Shown: positions 22,326 through 31,976, counted from the stretch's first letter. The stretch: DNA of 40,599 bases from Thalassolituus sp. UBA674 (GCA_002298335.1 DBNK01000039.1:1-40599), one strand, 5' to 3'. The notes: generated by a model not told the origin, from the sequence alone. Made by a program: numbers and translations.

Positions 22326-23774
22326 TTAGCTACGCCAGAAGGTCGGGGTAATCAGCACCAGAAGCGTAAAAATCTCCAGACGCCCCAGCAGCATGGTCAG
22401 CGCCAGCAGCCACTTAGCCGTGTCGCTGATGTTGCCGTAATGCGCGGCTACCTCACCCAGACCCGGACCCAGGTTGTTCAGACAGGAACCCACGGCAGAG
22501 AAGGCCGTGACCTGATCCAGCCCGGTGGCCATCAGGGCAATCATCATCACCATAAAGGTGACGATGTAGAGCGCGAAGAAGCCCCAGACAGCTTCGAGAA
22601 TCCGGTCAGCGACCGGCTGACGACCCAGTTTGACCGGGATGATGGCGCTGGGGTGTACCAGTCGCTGAATCTCGCGCACGCCCTGCTTGAAAACCAGCAG
22701 GATACGGATGGCTTTCATACCACCGCCGGTGGACCCGGAGCAGCCGCCGATAAAGGCCATCATGAACAGCAGCACGGGAATGAACACCGGCCAGGATGAA
22801 AAATCGGCCGTGCCGAAACCGGCAGTCGTGGCTACCGAAACGGTTTCAAACAGACCATAACGGAAGGCATCGCCGAAACCGTAGGTGTCTGTGAGCCACA
22901 GTCCGATCACCGCCAGCCCGACACCGCCGAGAATCACAAAAGTAAAAAACTGCACTTCCGGGTCGATGAAGTAATGGCGCAGTGAGCGGTTGCGCCAGGC
23001 AAAGAAGTGCAGCGAGAAGTTGAGTGCGGAGATCAGCATGAAGACCACGCAGATGGACTCAATCAGCGGACTGTTAAAGTGGCCGATCGAGGCGTCATAG
23101 GTGGAGAAGCCACCGATTCCGACGGTCGAGAAACTGTGTACGATGGCATCAAAGCTGTTCATCCCCGCCAGCCAGTAGGCTACGGCACAGGCAATAGTCA
23201 GCGACAGATAAATGTACCACAGGGCTTTGGCTGTTTCGGTGATACGCGGGGTCAGTTTGGAATCTTTCAGAGGGCCGGGAATCTCAGTACGGAACAGCTG
23301 CATGCCCCCGACCCCAAGCATCGGCAGAATGGCAACGGCCAGCACGATAATCCCCATACCGCCCAGCCACTGCAGCTGCTGGCGGTACCAGAGGATGGAT
23401 TTCGGCAGATACTCCAGCCCGGTCATGACCGTGGCACCGGTTGTGGTCCAGCCGGACAGGGATTCAAAGAAGGCGTCGGCAAAACTCAGGCCGGGGTTAT
23501 CGGCAAGGATAAAGGGCAGGGTTCCGGCCAGCCCGAGGCTGAACCAGAACAGCGCGGCAATGATGAAGCCGTCACGGGTGTTGAGGTCCTGCCGGACGTT
23601 GCGCACCGGCAACCAGCAGATGAAGCCGAGACCGAAAATCAGCGTCATGGCCACCATAAAGGCATCGGTAGCGCCGTCGTCGTAACCCATGGACACCACG
23701 GCCGGCGGCAGCATGGTGAGGCTGAATAGCATCAGGAATATGCCCAGAACCCGGGCGATAACACTGAAATGCAT
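22326..23774 (-). CDS. trkH: Trk system potassium uptake protein TrkH
   Basis: A 482-residue potassium channel-like transporter subunit. The four pore-loop repeats are visible, for example FESLSGWTTTGATVMTGLEYL, SFSTVGIGGFSTYDASIGHF, LFETVSVATTAGFGTADFSSWP and FSAVGSCLNNLGPGLGEVA. The intramembrane loop MAFIGGCSGSTGGGMKAIRIL, with its Gly/Ser-rich gate, is typical of TrkH/TrkI. Pore helices alternate with long hydrophobic spans. It lies 32 bp downstream of trkA in the same operon. It could equally be named trkI; potassium is assumed from the family. Confidence 0.96.
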   Translation of the reverse strand: MHFSVIARVLGIFLMLFSLTMLPPAVVSMGYDDGATDAFMVAMTLIFGLGFICWLPVRNVRQDLNTRDGFIIAALFWFSLGLAGTLPFILADNPGLSFADAFFESLSGWTTTGATVMTGLEYLPKSILWYRQQLQWLGGMGIIVLAVAILPMLGVGGMQLFRTEIPGPLKDSKLTPRITETAKALWYIYLSLTIACAVAYWLAGMNSFDAIVHSFSTVGIGGFSTYDASIGHFNSPLIESICVVFMLISALNFSLHFFAWRNRSLRHYFIDPEVQFFTFVILGGVGLAVIGLWLTDTYGFGDAFRYGLFETVSVATTAGFGTADFSSWPVFIPVLLFMMAFIGGCSGSTGGGMKAIRILLVFKQGVREIQRLVHPSAIIPVKLGRQPVADRILEAVWGFFALYIVTFMVMMIALMATGLDQVTAFSAVGSCLNNLGPGLGEVAAHYGNISDTAKWLLALTMLLGRLEIFTLLVLITPTFWRS

Positions 23775-23806
23775 GCGTTAACGATCCATCCGTACAGTAA
23801 CAGTCA

Positions 23807-25180
23807 TCAGAAAAAGCCGAGCCCGACCTGGAACAGACGCTCCACATCCTGAATGTGGCGTTTATCCATCACGAACAGAATCACGTGGTCGCCGGAGTGA
23901 ATAATCACATCGGAGCGCGGCATGAGTACTTCGTCATCGCGCACGATGGCCCCGATGGTCGTGCCCGGTGGCAGATTCACTTCTTCCACTTTGCGGCCGA
24001 CCACCTTGGACGAGCTGTTGTTGCCGTGGGCGATCGCTTCGATGGCCTCGGCGGCACCGCGGCGCAGGCTGTGAACGTTTACCACGTCACCACGGCGCAC
24101 GTGGGTGAGCAGACTGCCGATGGTGGCCTGCTGTGGCGAGATAGCCACGTCGATCATGCCACCCTGGACCAGATCCACGTACGCGGCTTTGTTGATCAGG
24201 GTCATGACCTTGCGCGCGCCCAGGCGTTTCGCCAGCAGCGACGACATGATGTTGACCTCGTCGTCGTTGGTCAGGGCGCAGAACACGTCGGTGTTCTCGA
24301 TGTTTTCTTCTTCCAGCAGACTCTTGTCAGTGGCACTGCCGAGCAGCACGACAGAGCTGGAGAGGTTTTCACTGAGGTGGCGGGCGCGGTCTTCACCGTG
24401 CTCGATCACCTTGATGCGGTAGTCTTTTTCCAGTGTCTTGGCCAGACGGTAACCGATGTTGCCGCCTCCGGCGATGATCACACGCTTGTAGGAATCTTCG
24501 GTGCGGCGCAGCTCGCTCATCACCTTCTTGATGTGGCCCTTGGCTGCCACGAAGAAGACCTCGTCATCGGCCTCAATCACAGTGTTGCCGCGCGGCTCGA
24601 TGGCCTTGTTGCGGCGGAATACGGCTGCCACCCGGCTTTCCACGTTGGGCAGGTGATCTTTCAGGGTGGCAATGGTCTGACCGACCAGCGGGCCACCGTA
24701 GTAGGCTTTAACAGCGACCAGCTGCACCCGGCCGTCGGCGAAATCCAGTACCTGCAGCGACCCCGGGTATTCCAGCAGGCGGCTGATGTAGTTGGTCACC
24801 ACCTGTTCCGGTGAGATCAGAACATCGATGGGGAAGGCATCGGCGCTGAACAGTTCGGTCTGTTTGAGATAGGCGTTGGAGCGGATGCGGCTGATTTTGG
24901 TCGGGGTGCGGAACAGGGTGTAGGCGATCTGGCAGGCGACCATATTGGTCTCATCGGAGTTGGTCACGGCCACCAGCATGTCGGCGTCATCGGCTCCGGC
25001 GTCACGCATCACCTGTGGGTAGGAGCCCACACCGACGATGGTTTTCACATCAATGCGGTCGGACAGCTCGCGCAGGCGGGAGGTGTCCGTATCAATCAGG
25101 GTGATGTCGTTTTTCTCACTGGCCAGGTTTTCAGCCAGTGTTCCTCCGACCTGACCGGCACCGAGAATAATAATCTTCAT
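23807..25180 (-). CDS. trkA: Trk system potassium uptake protein TrkA
   Basis: A cytoplasmic nucleotide-binding regulator of the Trk channel, 457 residues, with two RCK units. The first begins MKIIILGAGQVGGTLAENLA, and the acidic residue TLIDTD ends its second strand. The second begins at about 233 with RVIIAGGGNIGYRLAKTLE. Each is followed by a TrkA_C domain (for example PPGTTIGAIVRDDEVLMPRSDVIIHSGDHVILFV). It binds NAD(H)/ATP and gates TrkH. It lies 41 bp after rsmB, so the likely operon is fmt-rsmB-trkA-trkH, an order common in gammaproteobacteria. Confidence 0.97.
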   Translation of the reverse strand: MKIIILGAGQVGGTLAENLASEKNDITLIDTDTSRLRELSDRIDVKTIVGVGSYPQVMRDAGADDADMLVAVTNSDETNMVACQIAYTLFRTPTKISRIRSNAYLKQTELFSADAFPIDVLISPEQVVTNYISRLLEYPGSLQVLDFADGRVQLVAVKAYYGGPLVGQTIATLKDHLPNVESRVAAVFRRNKAIEPRGNTVIEADDEVFFVAAKGHIKKVMSELRRTEDSYKRVIIAGGGNIGYRLAKTLEKDYRIKVIEHGEDRARHLSENLSSSVVLLGSATDKSLLEEENIENTDVFCALTNDDEVNIMSSLLAKRLGARKVMTLINKAAYVDLVQGGMIDVAISPQQATIGSLLTHVRRGDVVNVHSLRRGAAEAIEAIAHGNNSSSKVVGRKVEEVNLPPGTTIGAIVRDDEVLMPRSDVIIHSGDHVILFVMDKRHIQDVERLFQVGLGFF

Positions 25181-25221
25181 AACGCTCAGTCCTTAACCGG
25201 AAGCTTCAGCCCGGCAGTAAA

Positions 25222-26556
25222 TCAGACTTTATGCTCTGACGCTTTGTGCAGCAGCGCATAATAAAACCCGTCATGTCCGCCGGTCTGTGGAAACAGCTGC
25301 CGACCGGCCGTACAGGCGATTCCCCAATCTGCGTGTAACACGTTTTCGCGGGCATCTGCCTGCGTGGCGAGAAAGGCTTCCACCTGCAGGCTGTTTTCCT
25401 GCGGCAGTACCGAGCAGGTTGCGTACAGCAGGCGGCCACCGGGCTTAAGCCAGCTCCACGCGCGCTTCAGGATGTCGGCCTGCAGCTGTGTCAGCTGATC
25501 AATATCTTCACGGCGGCGCAGCAGGCGGATATCCGGATGGCGCCGGATTACCCCGGTCGCCGAGCATGGTACATCAAGGAGGATGGCGTCAAACAGTGGT
25601 TTCTGCCATTCCTCGTGCGCTTCTGTGATATCGGCACAGACCACGTCGGCCTGCAGTTGCAGCCGCGCCAGATTCTCGCTGATGCGCAGCAGGCGGGTTT
25701 CATCAACGTCGGCGGCGGTCAGATGAATATCCGCCGCCTCCAGCAGATGGCCACTTTTACCTCCGGGCGCGGCACAGGCATCAAGGATATGCTCCCCGTC
25801 CTGCGGGGCCAGCAGGCTGGCTGCCAGTTGCGCGGCTTCGTCCTGCACACTGACGTGACCGTCGGCAAAACCGGGCAGCAGATTCACATCGCAGGGCTGC
25901 TCCAGCACCACCGCATCGGCGCCGAACGGGGCTGCATGGGCGGCAATGCCTGCCTGTTGCAGGCGGTCAAGATACTCATCGCGGCTGCCATGGCGGCGGT
26001 TCACGCGCAGTGTCATGGGTGCGCGTTCGTTGTCAGCCGCAAGAATAGTCTGCCAGTGCTCCGGCCAGGCTTTGGTGAGCAGCTTCACCAGCCATTTCGG
26101 ATGGCTGGTGGCCGTGACCGGGTTTTCTTCCAGTGGCGGCAGCAGGGTTTCGTATTCGCGTCCATAACGGCGCAGGCAGGCGTTGATGACGGGTTTGGCG
26201 TAGCCTTTGCCCAGCTCCTCGCAGACATCCACAGTGGCGTGTACGGCGGCGTGTGGTGCCTTGCCCTGGATGTTCAGCTGATACAGGCCGATCAGCAGCA
26301 GGGCGTGCAGGTCCTGATCTTCATCGCCGAAGGGCTGTTTGAGGAGCATCTTGGCCAGGGCGTTCAGGCGGAAATACCAGCGGCAGGTGCCCTGCGTGAG
26401 TTCGCGGTAGAAGCTGCGGTCTTCTTCACCGACACGGGATTCGGTGGCGGGCATGATCTGATTGAGGGAGCGCCCGGCGATGACCTCGGCCAGAGAGCGG
26501 GCGGCGGCGTGGCGGGCACTGAGTGACTGGTTGCGGCCGTACAGGGAGCTGCTCAA
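25222..26556 (-). CDS. rsmB: 16S rRNA (cytosine(967)-C(5))-methyltransferase RsmB
   Basis: RsmB (Sun/Fmu) methylates C967 of 16S rRNA. An NusB-like N-terminal RNA-binding domain (ARHAAARSLAEVI ... PFGDEDQDLHALLLIGLYQL) precedes the SAM domain. That domain has DACAAPGGKSGHLLEAADIHLTA (motif I), the first cysteine motif DVPCSATGVIRRHPDI, and the second LLYATCSVLPQENSLQV. The open frame runs up to 26667, well inside fmt. I place the start at TTG 26556, overlapping the fmt stop (TTGA), with AGGA upstream, giving 444 residues as usual. No ATG is available there. Confidence 0.95.
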   Translation of the reverse strand: MSSSLYGRNQSLSARHAAARSLAEVIAGRSLNQIMPATESRVGEEDRSFYRELTQGTCRWYFRLNALAKMLLKQPFGDEDQDLHALLLIGLYQLNIQGKAPHAAVHATVDVCEELGKGYAKPVINACLRRYGREYETLLPPLEENPVTATSHPKWLVKLLTKAWPEHWQTILAADNERAPMTLRVNRRHGSRDEYLDRLQQAGIAAHAAPFGADAVVLEQPCDVNLLPGFADGHVSVQDEAAQLAASLLAPQDGEHILDACAAPGGKSGHLLEAADIHLTAADVDETRLLRISENLARLQLQADVVCADITEAHEEWQKPLFDAILLDVPCSATGVIRRHPDIRLLRRREDIDQLTQLQADILKRAWSWLKPGGRLLYATCSVLPQENSLQVEAFLATQADARENVLHADWGIACTAGRQLFPQTGGHDGFYYALLHKASEHKV

Positions 26557-27506
26557 AGGGTTTGTCCTGACAGGGGCTGGCCGGAGATGAAGCGCTGCGG
26601 CTGACCGTTGATGACATCGGCCACGCTCATCGGCTTCTTGCCGGGCAGCTGGATGTGGGTGATACACAGCTCTGTGCCGTCACCACAGGCGACGCAGAGG
26701 CCGTCGCTGCTGACACCGGTGATGGTACCCGGCTGCATGTCACTGCTGCGGCTGATCTGTGCCGACAGAACACGGATGCGCTCTTCCCCCTGCAGGCAAT
26801 AGGCCATAGGGAAAGGATTGAAGGCGCGGATGCGGCGGTCGAGCACGCCGGCTGGCTGCGACCAGTCGATCAGGGCTTCTTCTTTTAGCAGTTTGTGGGC
26901 GTAACAGGCCAATGTGTCGTCCTGTGTTTCCGGTGTCAGAGTGCCAGCTTCGGCGTGCTTCAGGGTATCCAGCAGGGCTTCCGGGCCCATTTCAGCCAGA
27001 CGGTCATGCAGGCTGCCGCCGGTATCATCACTGTGAATGGGGGTGAAGATTTTGCTGAGCATGTCGCCGGTATCCAGACCCACGTCCATCTGCATGATGG
27101 TGATGCCGGTCTCTGTGTCTCCGGCTTCGATGCAGCGCTGGATCGGTGCGGCCCCGCGCCAGCGCGGCAGAATTGAGGCATGCACGTTGAGGCAGCCTAG
27201 ACGGGGCGCATCAAGCACAGCTTTGGGCAGAATCAGGCCATAAGCGACAACGATCATGATGTCTGCGTGATGCGCTTTCAGTTCTTCGATGGCCGCCGGG
27301 TCGCGGAAATTCAGCGGCTGGTACACAGGAATCTCATGTTCCAGCGCCACCTGTTTGACCGGGCTGGGCTGCAGCTTTTTGCCGCGTCCTGCCGGACGGT
27401 CCGGCTGGCTGTAGACCGCACAGACCTGATGTTCACTGGCGATGAGGGCACGCAGGTGCACGGCCGCGAACTCAGGCGTTCCGGCAAAGATAATGTTGAG
27501 CGCCAT
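26553..27506 (-). CDS. fmt: Methionyl-tRNA formyltransferase
   Basis: Fmt formylates the amino group of Met-tRNA(fMet) using 10-formyl-THF, preparing initiator tRNA. It has 317 residues, the typical length. Conserved parts: IIFAGTPEFAAVHLRAL at the N terminus, CNVHAS...PRWRGAAPIQRCIEAGDTETGI with the SLLP/HGG-type segment reading NVHASILPRWRG, and TIMQMDVGLDTGDML. The C-terminal OB-like domain includes IRAFNPFPMAYC. It starts 3 bases after the def stop, so def-fmt-rsmB form one operon. Confidence 0.98.
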   Translation of the reverse strand: MALNIIFAGTPEFAAVHLRALIASEHQVCAVYSQPDRPAGRGKKLQPSPVKQVALEHEIPVYQPLNFRDPAAIEELKAHHADIMIVVAYGLILPKAVLDAPRLGCLNVHASILPRWRGAAPIQRCIEAGDTETGITIMQMDVGLDTGDMLSKIFTPIHSDDTGGSLHDRLAEMGPEALLDTLKHAEAGTLTPETQDDTLACYAHKLLKEEALIDWSQPAGVLDRRIRAFNPFPMAYCLQGEERIRVLSAQISRSSDMQPGTITGVSSDGLCVACGDGTELCITHIQLPGKKPMSVADVINGQPQRFISGQPLSGQTL

Positions 27507-27509
27507 GTC

Positions 27510-28031
27510 TCAGCGGCTCTCCTTGCGGGCTTCCAGCTTATGTTTCTTTTCCAGCTTGTCTTTGATGCGGTTGCGCTTCAGCGGCGAGATGTAGTCCACC
27601 ATGAGCTTGCCTTCGAGGTGGTCAACTTCATGCTGAATGCACACCGCCAGCAGACCGCGGCATTCCAGCTCGAACGGGTTGCCGTCACGGTCGGTGGCGT
27701 TCACCAGACAGTGCTCAATGCGGGTGACATCTTCGTAGAAACCGGGCACAGACAGACAGCCTTCCTGCATGGTCTCCATCTCACCATCGAGGACAGTGAT
27801 TTCAGGATTGATGAACACCAGCGGTTCCGACTTATCTTCGGACACATCGATAGTGATGATGCGTTCATGAATGTTGACCTGAGTCGCAGCCAACCCGATA
27901 CCGGGAGCGTCGTACATAGTGTCAAACATATCATCGACAATGGCGCGGATACGGTCATCCACGTCAGAAACCGGTTTTGCGACGGTCCGCAGACGCGGAT
28001 CGGGGAATTCGAGTATATCGAGTATGGCCAT
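27510..28031 (-). CDS. def: Peptide deformylase
   Basis: A metalloenzyme that removes the formyl group from nascent proteins, the downstream partner of Fmt in the same operon. All three motifs are intact: GIGLAATQV, EGCLSVPG (metal-binding Cys) and QHEVDHLEGKL (HEXXH, two His plus catalytic Glu). It has 173 residues. The start overlaps no other gene, and the 103-bp divergent gap to the LysM gene must contain both promoters. Confidence 0.98.
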   Translation of the reverse strand: MAILDILEFPDPRLRTVAKPVSDVDDRIRAIVDDMFDTMYDAPGIGLAATQVNIHERIITIDVSEDKSEPLVFINPEITVLDGEMETMQEGCLSVPGFYEDVTRIEHCLVNATDRDGNPFELECRGLLAVCIQHEVDHLEGKLMVDYISPLKRNRIKDKLEKKHKLEARKESR

Positions 28032-28134
28032 ATAAATGCTGTAGTGATAGAACTTTAGGCCAGCAAGTTGCTAATATGCGTTACGATAAAAGCAAAGCTG
28101 ACACCCATTACGCCAATAATAAAGGGAATGAAGG

Positions 28135-29175
28135 ATGAGCAAAACCATCAAGTACCTCCTCGTTGCAGGACTGATGTTCCTGTCGGCCAGCGCCAGCGCC
28201 CTGCAACTGAAGCCGGACGCGCCTCAGCGCTATGTTGTGGTCAAAGGAGATACCCTGTGGGACATTTCCGGCCGTTTCATCGGTAACCCCTGGGAGTGGC
28301 CTGAAATCTGGTACATGAACGACCAGATCGAGAACCCTCATCTGATCTACCCCGGCGACGTTATTGAACTGGTTAACGTTGATGGCGAAATGAAACTCAT
28401 GGTGACCTCCCGCGGTCAGGACAGCCGCACCGTCAAGCTGTCACCCACCGCCCGGGTTGAACCGATTGCCAATGCCATCCCGGCTATCCCGATGGATGCT
28501 ATTCAGGGCTTCATGCGTAACCATCAGGTGCTGAGCCGCAAAGGGTTTGAAAACCTGCCTTATGTCGTTGCCGGTGAAGATGGCCGCGTGATGATGGGTG
28601 CCGGCACTAAAGTGTATGGCCGTCTGCCGGAAGATGCGATCGCCATGCAGTCGTACGGCATTTTCCGCAAAGGCGAGGTCTACCGTGATCCGCAGACCCG
28701 TGAAGTACTGGGTGTTGAAGCCACCGACATCGGTTCCGCCAAGGTCGTGTCGGCGGAAGGTCAGATCCTGACGCTGATGCTGGAGAAAACCAATCAGCAG
28801 GTGAACGCCGGTGATTTCCTGCTTCAGTCTGAAGTCAGCGAGCCACGTTCCAATTTCGTACCGAAAGCGCCTGAACTGCCGATTCAGGGGCAGATCCTGT
28901 CGGTGACCAATGGTGTGGTCTCTGTCGGTCAGTTTGATGTGGTTGCCCTCAACCGGGGTGCCCGCGATGGTCTGGAAACCGGCCATGTGATGCTGGTGAA
29001 AAAGGCCGGTGACAAGGTCTATGATCCTGTGACCCGTAAGAAGATCCGCCTGCCTTCGGAAGAGTCCGGCCGCATGATGGTGTTCCGCGTGTTCGACAAG
29101 ATGTCGTACGCTCTCATCATGAGTGCAACCAGCCCGCTGCAGGTGGGAGATCTGTTCGAATCTCCACCGCAGTAA
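28135..29175 (+). CDS. LysM domain protein (exported)
   Basis: A 346-residue protein with a Sec signal peptide (KYLLVAGLMFLSASASA, cleavage about residue 22) and a LysM domain (about 32-81: RYVVVKGDTLWDISGRFIGN ... IYPGDVIELV). A long C-terminal region of repeated beta-type segments follows (for example VVAGEDGRVMMGAGTKVYG and RNFVP-like). LysM binds peptidoglycan. Members of this family sit directly upstream of dprA and divergent from def in most gammaproteobacteria, and their role is poorly defined. It is co-directional with dprA (106 bp gap). Confidence 0.93.
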   Translation: MSKTIKYLLVAGLMFLSASASALQLKPDAPQRYVVVKGDTLWDISGRFIGNPWEWPEIWYMNDQIENPHLIYPGDVIELVNVDGEMKLMVTSRGQDSRTVKLSPTARVEPIANAIPAIPMDAIQGFMRNHQVLSRKGFENLPYVVAGEDGRVMMGAGTKVYGRLPEDAIAMQSYGIFRKGEVYRDPQTREVLGVEATDIGSAKVVSAEGQILTLMLEKTNQQVNAGDFLLQSEVSEPRSNFVPKAPELPIQGQILSVTNGVVSVGQFDVVALNRGARDGLETGHVMLVKKAGDKVYDPVTRKKIRLPSEESGRMMVFRVFDKMSYALIMSATSPLQVGDLFESPPQ

Positions 29176-29281
29176 CAAACACAACCGGAGCCGGGTCTGC
29201 CCGGCGCAAAGTCTGCGCAAGACCACTCTGAAACATGTCAGCGAGGCAGTTTCCGGGTGTCTTTATCCTCAGGGAGAAATC

Positions 29282-30358
29282 ATGCTCACGGAAGAGCTGT
29301 TACTCGCCTGGTGGCGACTGCGGCGTCTGCCCGGAGTCGGTACCGTTACCGTCAATGAGATCCGCGCCGGTCTCAGCTCCCCTGCTGACCTTCTTTCCCT
29401 GACCGAATCAGCGCTCGTCGCTGCCGGGCTGAGCCCGCAGGCGGCTGCGGCGTATTTTACCGATCCCGGTTTATCGTCGGGGTTTGAGCGTCTTCAGCAC
29501 TGGTGCACGGGGGAACAGCAAGGGGTATTGCTGGCAGGCGTCGCACCCTATCCGCAGGCATTGAGCAGTCTGCGCGATGCGCCACCTCTGCTCTGGTATC
29601 AGGGGGATCTGTCAGCCCTCAATGATCCGGGGCTGGCCATTGTCGGCAGTCGTGGGGCAACACCCGCGGCACTCGACTGGACGGAACGGGTCGCGGCTGA
29701 GGTTGCTGCGGCCGGTATCACGGTGACCAGCGGTCTGGCACTGGGCATTGATGGCGCCGCACACCGGGGTGCGGTAAGAACAGGCCGGACCATTGCTGTG
29801 ATGGCCACCGGGCCGGACCGGATTTATCCGGCGCGCCATCAGGGGCTGGCCCGCGAGATCACCCAGCAGGGGCTGCTGCTGACGGAGTTCACACCCGGTA
29901 CAGCACCCCAGGCACGGCAGTTTCCTTCACGTAACCGCATCATCTCGGGTCTGTGTCAGGCGGTGCTTATCGTCGAAGCCGGTATCCAGAGCGGTTCCAT
30001 GATCACCGCACGGCTGGCCGCCGATCAGGGCCGGGATGTGCTGGCCATGCCCGGTGCGGTGAACAACCCACTGTCTGCGGGGCCGCATCAGCTGATCCGC
30101 GACGGTGCCCTGCTGGTGGAGAATTCAGCTCAGGTACTGGAAGCGCTGGGTATCTTTACCTCCACTGGACCGGTTTCTTCTATGCACTCTCAGGCCGTTC
30201 CTGTGCTGGTAACCCTGGTGGACTACAGCCTCACCGCCACCGATGTGATCGGCCTGCGCGCACAGTTACCTCCGGCCGAGCTGATGCCACAGCTGATGAC
30301 ACTCGAACTGGATGGCTGGATTCAGCAGATACCGGGAGGTTATGTGCGCCTGCGCTGA
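29282..30358 (+). CDS. dprA: DNA-processing protein DprA
   Basis: DprA (Smf) binds single-stranded DNA and loads RecA during natural transformation. It has 358 residues. The extended Rossmann fold has IVGSRGATPAALDWTERV, ITVTSGLALGIDGAAHRGAV and TIAVMATGPDRIYPARHQG, with NRIISGL and EAGIQSGSMITARLAADQGRDVLAMPG in the core. The C-terminal winged-helix (DML1-like) domain is LVDYSLTATDVIGLRAQLPPAELMPQLMTLELDGWI. ATG 29282 has AGGGAG upstream; the open frame begins at 29123 inside the LysM gene, but that is not a real start. Whether the organism is competent cannot be judged here. Confidence 0.96.
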   Translation: MLTEELLLAWWRLRRLPGVGTVTVNEIRAGLSSPADLLSLTESALVAAGLSPQAAAAYFTDPGLSSGFERLQHWCTGEQQGVLLAGVAPYPQALSSLRDAPPLLWYQGDLSALNDPGLAIVGSRGATPAALDWTERVAAEVAAAGITVTSGLALGIDGAAHRGAVRTGRTIAVMATGPDRIYPARHQGLAREITQQGLLLTEFTPGTAPQARQFPSRNRIISGLCQAVLIVEAGIQSGSMITARLAADQGRDVLAMPGAVNNPLSAGPHQLIRDGALLVENSAQVLEALGIFTSTGPVSSMHSQAVPVLVTLVDYSLTATDVIGLRAQLPPAELMPQLMTLELDGWIQQIPGGYVRLR

Positions 30359-30456
30359 TACCGTCGGTCTCTCCGGCAGTGCCGGATGCTTGTCGTTTCT
30401 GTCGTGCTCATATAAGGTTCCCCGCTTTCTGCTCTGAGAAGGTCAGCTCCCCGGCT

Positions 30457-31017
30457 ATGAGTCATCCGCGTATCAATGAATGGCATGTGCAACAAGCGGC
30501 CGCCTGCATTGGCAGGGGCGGTGTGATTGCTTATCCCACGGAGGCAGTCTGGGGACTCGGATGCAATCCGGCAGACGAAGAGGCCGTGCGCCAGATTCTG
30601 CGGCTGAAACAGCGCCCGGAAGAAAAAGGCCTGATTCTTATCGGCTCAGACCTGTCACAGTTTGATGGCTGGATTAAACCGCTGGCCGCAGACGATCTTG
30701 CCAGGGTTCAGGCCACCTGGCCCGGCCCGGTTACCTGGGTGCTGCCGTGCTACGACGAGGTACCTGTGTGTGTGCGTGGCCGCCATACCAGTGTGGCCGT
30801 ACGCATCACCGCGCATCCTCTGGTGCGGGCGCTGTGTGAGCAGACCGGCCCGCTGATTTCGACGTCGGCCAACCCGGCCGGGCGTGAACCGGCGCGCTCA
30901 TCCCTGCGTGTGCGGCAGTATTTCGGCACCGCGCTGGATCACATACTGCCCGGCGCCCTCGGTGGCCGTGATCAGCCCTCTGAGATCCGCACCCTGAATA
31001 ATCAGCGCCTGCGCTGA
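30457..31017 (+). CDS. tsaC: Threonylcarbamoyl-AMP synthase TsaC
   Basis: A Sua5/YrdC/YwlC-family enzyme that forms threonylcarbamoyl-AMP for t6A37 tRNA modification. It has 186 residues and the short TsaC form, without the Sua5 C-terminal domain. Key motifs: GGVIAYPTEAVWGLGCNP, the substrate-binding LRLKQRPEEKGLILI with KxR, and TSANPAGREPARS. It starts at ATG 30457 and stops 17 bases before hemF, so dprA-tsaC-hemF-aroE are co-oriented and probably share transcripts. Confidence 0.96.
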   Translation: MSHPRINEWHVQQAAACIGRGGVIAYPTEAVWGLGCNPADEEAVRQILRLKQRPEEKGLILIGSDLSQFDGWIKPLAADDLARVQATWPGPVTWVLPCYDEVPVCVRGRHTSVAVRITAHPLVRALCEQTGPLISTSANPAGREPARSSLRVRQYFGTALDHILPGALGGRDQPSEIRTLNNQRLR

Positions 31018-31034
31018 CCTGAACGGAGACCATT

Positions 31035-31976
31035 ATGTCCGCTGTCTGTGATATTGCTGCTGTTAAAGACTTTCTGCTGACGCTGCAGGACCGCATCTGT
31101 GCGGCGCTGGAGCAGGCCGATGGCAAGGCCGTGTTTGTGGAAGACGCCTGGACCCGGCGTCCGGAAGATTCTCCGACCGGCCTGGAAGGCGAAGGCCGTA
31201 CCCGGGTGATCACCGGTGGCACCATTGAAAAAGGCGGTGTGAACTTCTCGCATGTGATCGGTAAGGCGCTGCCGGCTTCTGCCACCCAGAGCCGTCCGGA
31301 ACTGGCGGGGCGCAGCTTTCAGGCCATGGGGGTGTCATTGGTGATTCATCCGGATAACCCGTACGTACCGACCTCGCACGCCAACGTCCGCTTCTTTGTG
31401 GCGGAGAAAGAGGGCGAAGAGCCGGTGTGGTGGTTCGGAGGCGGCTTTGACCTCACTCCCTATTATGGTTTCGAAGAAGATGTCATACATTGGCATCAGG
31501 TTTGTAAGAACCTCTGTGAGCCTTTCGGGTCAGATGTGTATCCCAGATACAAACAATGGTGTGACGAATACTTTTTCCTCAAGCACCGTGGTGAGAGCCG
31601 TGGTGTGGGTGGGCTGTTTTTCGATGACCTGAACCGCTGGGACGGAGACGTCGATTTTGAGCGCAGCTTCGCGTTCATGCAGGCGGTCGGGCTGGGTTAT
31701 ATCGACGGTATCGTCCCGATTATTGAACGTCGCAAAGACCTGAGCTGGGGTGAGCGCGAGAAGAAATTCCAGTGCTACCGCCGTGGCCGTTATGTGGAAT
31801 TTAATCTGGTGTTCGACCGCGGTACTATTTTCGGACTCCAGACCGGTGGTCGCACAGAATCCATTCTGATGTCGATGCCCCCGGTGGTACACTGGGATTA
31901 CGACTGGCACCCGGAGCCCGGCAGTGCCGAGGACAAGCTCTACACGGATTTTCTGCCCCACAGGGATTGGGTTTAA
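31035..31976 (+). CDS. hemF: Oxygen-dependent coproporphyrinogen III oxidase
   Basis: HemF converts coproporphyrinogen III to protoporphyrinogen IX with O2. It has 313 residues, the usual length. Conserved segments: GGTIEKGGVNFSHVIG, MGVSLVIHPDNPYVPTSHANVRFF, WWFGGGFDLTPYY, the aspartate-rich FFDDL and a C-terminal FLPHRDWV. The sequence matches proteobacterial HemF throughout. Genes tsaC-hemF-aroE in this order are standard in Pseudomonas and relatives. Confidence 0.98.
   Translation: MSAVCDIAAVKDFLLTLQDRICAALEQADGKAVFVEDAWTRRPEDSPTGLEGEGRTRVITGGTIEKGGVNFSHVIGKALPASATQSRPELAGRSFQAMGVSLVIHPDNPYVPTSHANVRFFVAEKEGEEPVWWFGGGFDLTPYYGFEEDVIHWHQVCKNLCEPFGSDVYPRYKQWCDEYFFLKHRGESRGVGGLFFDDLNRWDGDVDFERSFAFMQAVGLGYIDGIVPIIERRKDLSWGEREKKFQCYRRGRYVEFNLVFDRGTIFGLQTGGRTESILMSMPPVVHWDYDWHPEPGSAEDKLYTDFLPHRDWV

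Noticed and set aside
23855..24814. 319-residue open frame antisense to trkA
   Set aside because: A His/Val-rich translation typical of antisense frames in GC-rich genes; trkA is clearly the real gene.
29123..29281. N-terminal extension of dprA upstream of ATG 29282
   Set aside because: It lies inside the end of the LysM gene and its leader, lacks DprA similarity, and a good AGGGAG site precedes ATG 29282.
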